Part shown: positions 60,888-64,000 of the stretch, one piece after another
Layout: the number at the start of each line of letters is the position of its first letter
Position numbering within the stretch: position 1 is the first letter of the stretch
The notes under the pieces: model-generated
Database searches by the model: none
Told to the model about the DNA's origin: nothing
The model's input: the letters and a program-made list of their open reading frames with translations, nothing else
Made by a program: the position numbers and the translations under genes
Source of the DNA: Andalucia godoyi
Lineage: Eukaryota > Discoba > Jakobea > Jakobida > Andaluciidae
Direction of reading: 5' to 3'
DNA: 64,000 nt
NCBI GenBank assembly: GCA_009859145.1
Contig: VRVR01000006.1
Coordinates: forward strand, 186,001-250,000

Positions 60888-62078
60888 TTACAGGCGGGAA
60901 CGAGTCTTGGCGGCCTCATTTTCAATCACCATCGCAACCCCCATTCCAAACCCTATGCACAAAGTGACGAGACCCCAGCGCTTTCCAGTTCTTTCCAGCT
61001 CATTGATGCATCGTGTGCACAACACGGCACCTGAAGCGCCTAATGGATGACCAAGAGCAATTGCTCCTCCATTGGGATTCAGTTTTTCAGAAGGAAACTT
61101 GAAATGCTTGGACCAAGCCAACACAACAGAAGCAAAAGCTTCATTTGCCTCCACAACATCCACATCGTGGATGGAAATGCCAGCGCGTTGCAGAGCCTGT
61201 TCCGTTGCAGGGATGACGCCAGTCAACATCAATTCCGGATCGGATCCTACGGTGACTCTAGAGGCCAAGCGAAAACGCCGGGGAAGTCCCAGGGCGTCCA
61301 CAAGGTCATCGGACATGAGGAGCACTGCTGACGCCCCGTCAGAAATTTGAGAAGCATTACCTGCTGTCACAACTCCATCTTTCTTGAAGACAGTCTTCAG
61401 CTTTGCAAGGTCCTGGATTGTCGATGGATAGCGTACTCCCTCATCGCGGTCTACGATGCCTGCGGGGGTTTTGATGGGCACAATCTGCGATGCAAACCTT
61501 CCTCCTTCAATTGCGTGATAGGCTTTCTGGTGTGACAAACTTGCAAGGTTATCGCAATCGAGCCGCGTGAGGCCATACTTCTCCGCGATCATCTCCGCGG
61601 AAACACCTTGATGAAGAATGCGGTGTCCGGGATTGGAGCCCAGTCGCGTGCAGTCGAGCCCGTCAGGCTTGCCGTTCTTTAAAATGCCTGAATCTGAGCC
61701 CATGGGGACGCGGCTCATGGACTCCACACCACAAGCGATTACGCATTTCATATCTCCTGCAAGGATCGCCTGCGCGGCAAAATGAATTGCGGCTTCGGAG
61801 CTTCCGCACATGCGATTGATTTGGACTCCCGCGACAGTGTCCGGGAAATTTGCTCGCAGAGCAGCAAGACGTGGAATATTCGCGCCTTGTTCTCCAACAG
61901 GGGACACAACACCGCAAACCACGTCCTGTACCAGGGACTTATCAACGGAAGCGCGGTTGACCACAGCATCGAGAACTTGGGCAAGAAGATCGATAGGATG
62001 GACTTCGCTGAGAGCACCTCCTTTTCGTCCCTTTGCAATCGGTGTGCGACACGCGGAGACAATGTAACACTGTGGCAT
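60888..62078 (-). CDS. Acetyl-CoA acyltransferase (thiolase) with peroxisomal PTS1
   Basis: 396 residues, full-length thiolase. The nucleophile is Cys91 in NRMCGSSEAA; the second half carries GGAIALGHPLGASGA with catalytic His344 and LCIGFGMG with Cys374. NEAF, needed for the oxyanion hole, is present. The usual C-I-G-G-G-Q/M-G loop reads CIGFGMG here. The protein ends in Ser-Arg-Leu, a good type-1 peroxisomal targeting signal, and has no N-terminal extension for PTS2 or mitochondria. A role as 3-ketoacyl-CoA thiolase of peroxisomal beta-oxidation, or acetoacetyl-CoA thiolase, follows. The sequence style is close to bacterial acetyl-CoA acyltransferases; which reaction prevails cannot be told from sequence. 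Confidence 0.9.
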   Translation of the reverse strand: MPQCYIVSACRTPIAKGRKGGALSEVHPIDLLAQVLDAVVNRASVDKSLVQDVVCGVVSPVGEQGANIPRLAALRANFPDTVAGVQINRMCGSSEAAIHFAAQAILAGDMKCVIACGVESMSRVPMGSDSGILKNGKPDGLDCTRLGSNPGHRILHQGVSAEMIAEKYGLTRLDCDNLASLSHQKAYHAIEGGRFASQIVPIKTPAGIVDRDEGVRYPSTIQDLAKLKTVFKKDGVVTAGNASQISDGASAVLLMSDDLVDALGLPRRFRLASRVTVGSDPELMLTGVIPATEQALQRAGISIHDVDVVEANEAFASVVLAWSKHFKFPSEKLNPNGGAIALGHPLGASGAVLCTRCINELERTGKRWGLVTLCIGFGMGVAMVIENEAAKTRSRL

Positions 62079-62384
62079 TTCGTTTCACAACAGGAGCTAA
62101 TTACTGATGCGGTGGTGTGCAAACAAAACAAGAGAATGATCTGCCGAAGAGGCATCTTCTACTTCAGAGCGGTAACGCTCTGATGTCGGGTGGACTGCTG
62201 GGAAAGCCCGTTTTAACCAACTTGCGTCACTTGATGGCGTGTCAAGCTTCTGGAGCGACGTGTCCAAATTCAACTTTCCCCCCGTTTTTTTTTCTTTCTT
62301 TCATTTTCCCACTCACTCCGTCCGCTTCTTGAATCTGGTGGTTCTCATTGGGCATTTTCCATTCTAGAAGCATTTCGTACGGCA
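62079..62384. promoter_or_regulatory. Divergent region between thiolase and GPAT
   Basis: 306 bp between two divergent starts of lipid-metabolism genes. Pyrimidine-rich near 62276-62330. No other feature. Confidence 0.45.
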
Positions 62385-63638
62385 ATGTCATCCACAGCCC
62401 GCGACCCGGGATTGTCCCACCAGTTGTCTCCAAAGTTGAGACCGATCTTTTCCACCAATACGCTCATTCAACTTGACTCCAGTGACGATGATGTGCAGCG
62501 CACCGTAAGCGTTCAGGCTGCTGTCGAGGAAAATATCTTGCGTGACTTTCAGAAACGAACGGAAGATAAGACTTCCTTTCATTTGTCGGATTTGCTGCCG
62601 TTCTTTCACGAGGGCGTCGAAGCGATCGTTCAGGATGATTTCACAGAGTCTTTTGCTTCGAAGCCTCCACCCGCCTGGAACTTCAGTTCATTCTTATTCC
62701 CGTTGTGGTTGATGGGCTGGTGCATTCGACATTTCATTTTGTTTCCTTTGCGTGTCTTTGTTGTGGTGGTAGCATCCATCGTTACTTCCACCTTGCTTTT
62801 GTTTTATGCGTTGGTCTTGAAAAAGAAGGAGTCTCCGTTCTTGTTCAAATTGATCCAGTGGTATTCAAAGTGCTGGTTGTTCTCCTTCTCTACGATTCTG
62901 AGGGTTCATGGCCAACGTCCCCCAAGAAGGCCGAATCAGATCTATGTTTCAAACCACACGAGTCCTGTTGACTACATTGTTCTCCTTGGACTGGATGGCT
63001 GTGCTACTGTTGGACAGCGCCATTCTGGGTTTGTTGGATTTTTCCAAAAGCACATTCTTTTCCCTCTGCATAACATATGGTTTGAGAGGTTTGAAGCCGC
63101 AGATAGGCACACTGTCGCGACGAGGATGAAACATCATGCTGCCAATGCTGATCTCCCTCCTCTGCTGCTGTTTCCCGAGGGCGTCTGTGTGAATAATGAA
63201 TACTGCGTGATGTTTAGAAAAGGTGCCTTTGAATTGGGGGTGGAAGTAATTCCGTGTGCCATTAAGTACGACAAGATGTGGGCGGATCCTTATTGGAACT
63301 CCAAAGAAGAGTCTTTTCCGAAACACTTGTATCGTCTGATGACCGGTTGGTGTTTGTTTGTGGATTTCCACTATTTGGAGCCGACAACTCTCCAGCCAAA
63401 CGAGAATCCAGCGGAGTTTGCAGAGAGAGTGAAGTCTTCAATATCTGAAGCTGCAGAATTGATCTCTGTGTCCTGGGATGGTTATTATAAGTACTATCAG
63501 CCTACTGCGAAGTTTGTCGAACAGCGACAAAAGGCGTTTGCAAATGTTCTTGTGCGAAGAATGTCTCCCGTTGCCTCAGAAGAGAAAATTGAAGAAGAAG
63601 ATCGTCATACTAAACAATCACTGCGAAAACGCCACTAA
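62385..63638 (+). CDS. Glycerol-3-phosphate acyltransferase, GPAT3/4/9 type
   Basis: 417 residues. Catalyses acyl-CoA transfer to glycerol-3-phosphate at the ER, the first step of glycerolipid synthesis. Hydrophobic segments at about 103-150 should form a membrane hairpin or two spans. Motif I is NHTSPVD with catalytic His192 and Asp197; motif III is LFPEGVCVNN near 262. The following FRKGAFELGVEVIPCAIKYD and DPYWNSKEESF are hallmarks of GPAT3/4 (plant GPAT9) rather than plastid or bacterial GPATs or LPCATs. The tail is charged. It is convergent with HemB. Confidence 0.9.
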   Translation: MSSTARDPGLSHQLSPKLRPIFSTNTLIQLDSSDDDVQRTVSVQAAVEENILRDFQKRTEDKTSFHLSDLLPFFHEGVEAIVQDDFTESFASKPPPAWNFSSFLFPLWLMGWCIRHFILFPLRVFVVVVASIVTSTLLLFYALVLKKKESPFLFKLIQWYSKCWLFSFSTILRVHGQRPPRRPNQIYVSNHTSPVDYIVLLGLDGCATVGQRHSGFVGFFQKHILFPLHNIWFERFEAADRHTVATRMKHHAANADLPPLLLFPEGVCVNNEYCVMFRKGAFELGVEVIPCAIKYDKMWADPYWNSKEESFPKHLYRLMTGWCLFVDFHYLEPTTLQPNENPAEFAERVKSSISEAAELISVSWDGYYKYYQPTAKFVEQRQKAFANVLVRRMSPVASEEKIEEEDRHTKQSLRKRH

Positions 63639-63697
63639 TAAAGACTTCTACTTGTTTAAAAAAGAAAACAACAACGACAACAATGAAAAAAACTAAA

Positions 63698-64000
63698 CTA
63701 TTTTTGCATACTCCGGGCAGCAAACATAGCGCCGTATGTGAATATGAAATCTGCTCCCGCGCGTCTAAACGAGTACAGACATTCCATGTATGACCGCTCA
63801 AAATCCAACCAACCATTCTTTGCAGCCGCGACAAGCATTGCGTACTCACCACTGACATGGTACACACAGATCGGAAGATTGGAATTGTCCCGAACGAGTT
63901 TCACAACATCGAGGTATGGGAGCCCCGGTTTCACCATGAGGATATCCGCTCCTTCTTCTTCGTCCAGCCGCACCTCCCTGAGGGCCTCCCTCACATTTCG
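63698..64000 (-). CDS. HEMB: Delta-aminolevulinic acid dehydratase, C-terminal part (cut by window edge)
   Basis: The last 100 codons of porphobilinogen synthase, the second common step of tetrapyrrole synthesis; the N-terminus lies beyond the right edge. The visible part starts [10 protein letters not shown] (compare gNaREAlrE in the family), contains the active-site Schiff-base lysine in [11 protein letters not shown], then [20 protein letters not shown] and [19 protein letters not shown]. The His in YHVSGEY is the form I recall from human and yeast enzymes, whereas plants and most bacteria have Gln (YQVSGEY). The metal-binding N-terminal region needed to confirm the class is not in the window. 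Confidence 0.93.
   Translation of the reverse strand, partial: RNVREALREVRLDEEEGADILMVKPGLPYLDVVKLVRDNSNLPICVYHVSGEYAMLVAAAKNGWLDFERSYMECLYSFRRAGADFIFTYGAMFAARSMQK

Overview
This window is nuclear DNA from a compact eukaryotic genome, most likely a flagellated free-living protist. The gene set is purely eukaryotic: 26S proteasome RPN2, COP9 signalosome CSN2, condensin CAP-H, MSH6, CHL1/DDX11 helicase, a SART3-like splicing factor, VPS13 and a GPAT3/4-type acyltransferase. Introns are few and short (83-160 nt) with 5' splice sites close to GTATGT. A tectonic-family gene (ciliary transition zone) implies a cilium and argues against red algae or fungi. A DAD4-like DASH subunit points to a Dam1/DASH kinetochore complex. 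The partial HemB has the [10 protein letters not shown] wording of cytosolic animal/fungal enzymes. I cannot name the species or phylum from the sequence.

Layout. 1-13 kb: partial nucleoside hydrolase (-), CCDC137-like protein (+), peptidyl-tRNA hydrolase (+) and a 9.9-kb intronless ankyrin-repeat gene (+). 13-22.9 kb: low-complexity coiled-coil protein (-), RPN2 (+), tectonic (-), DAD4-like (+) and a minus-strand coding-like frame broken by two stops. 22.9-42 kb: SART3-like (+), CAP-H (-), TCAIM-like (+), CHL1 (-), RMC1 (+), CYTH phosphatase (-), PH-LRR protein (+), organellar LeuRS (-), RABL3-like GTPase (+) and CSN2 (-). 42-58.7 kb: MSH6 (+), IQ-motif protein (-), VPS13 in one 8.6-kb exon (-) and an ATRIP-like protein (+). 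58.7-60.9 kb is gene-poor. 60.9-64 kb: peroxisomal-type thiolase (-), GPAT (+) and partial HemB (-).

From the ankyrin gene to the IQ-motif gene, 18 successive genes alternate strand without exception. The region is therefore a chain of divergent promoter pairs and tight convergent 3' ends, including one 9-bp coding overlap. Seven of the eight introns I could place lie in four neighbouring genes between 32 and 39.3 kb, while the longest genes are intronless. Several genes concern chromosome maintenance and division (DAD4, CAP-H, CHL1, MSH6, possibly ATRIP), and others membrane contact and traffic (VPS13, RMC1, RABL3). I see no operon logic; apart from shared promoter regions the neighbourhood looks like ordinary mixed housekeeping content.

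Many start codons were moved inward to the first ATG that fits the protein family, and exon joins were worked out by hand from splice sites and frame.
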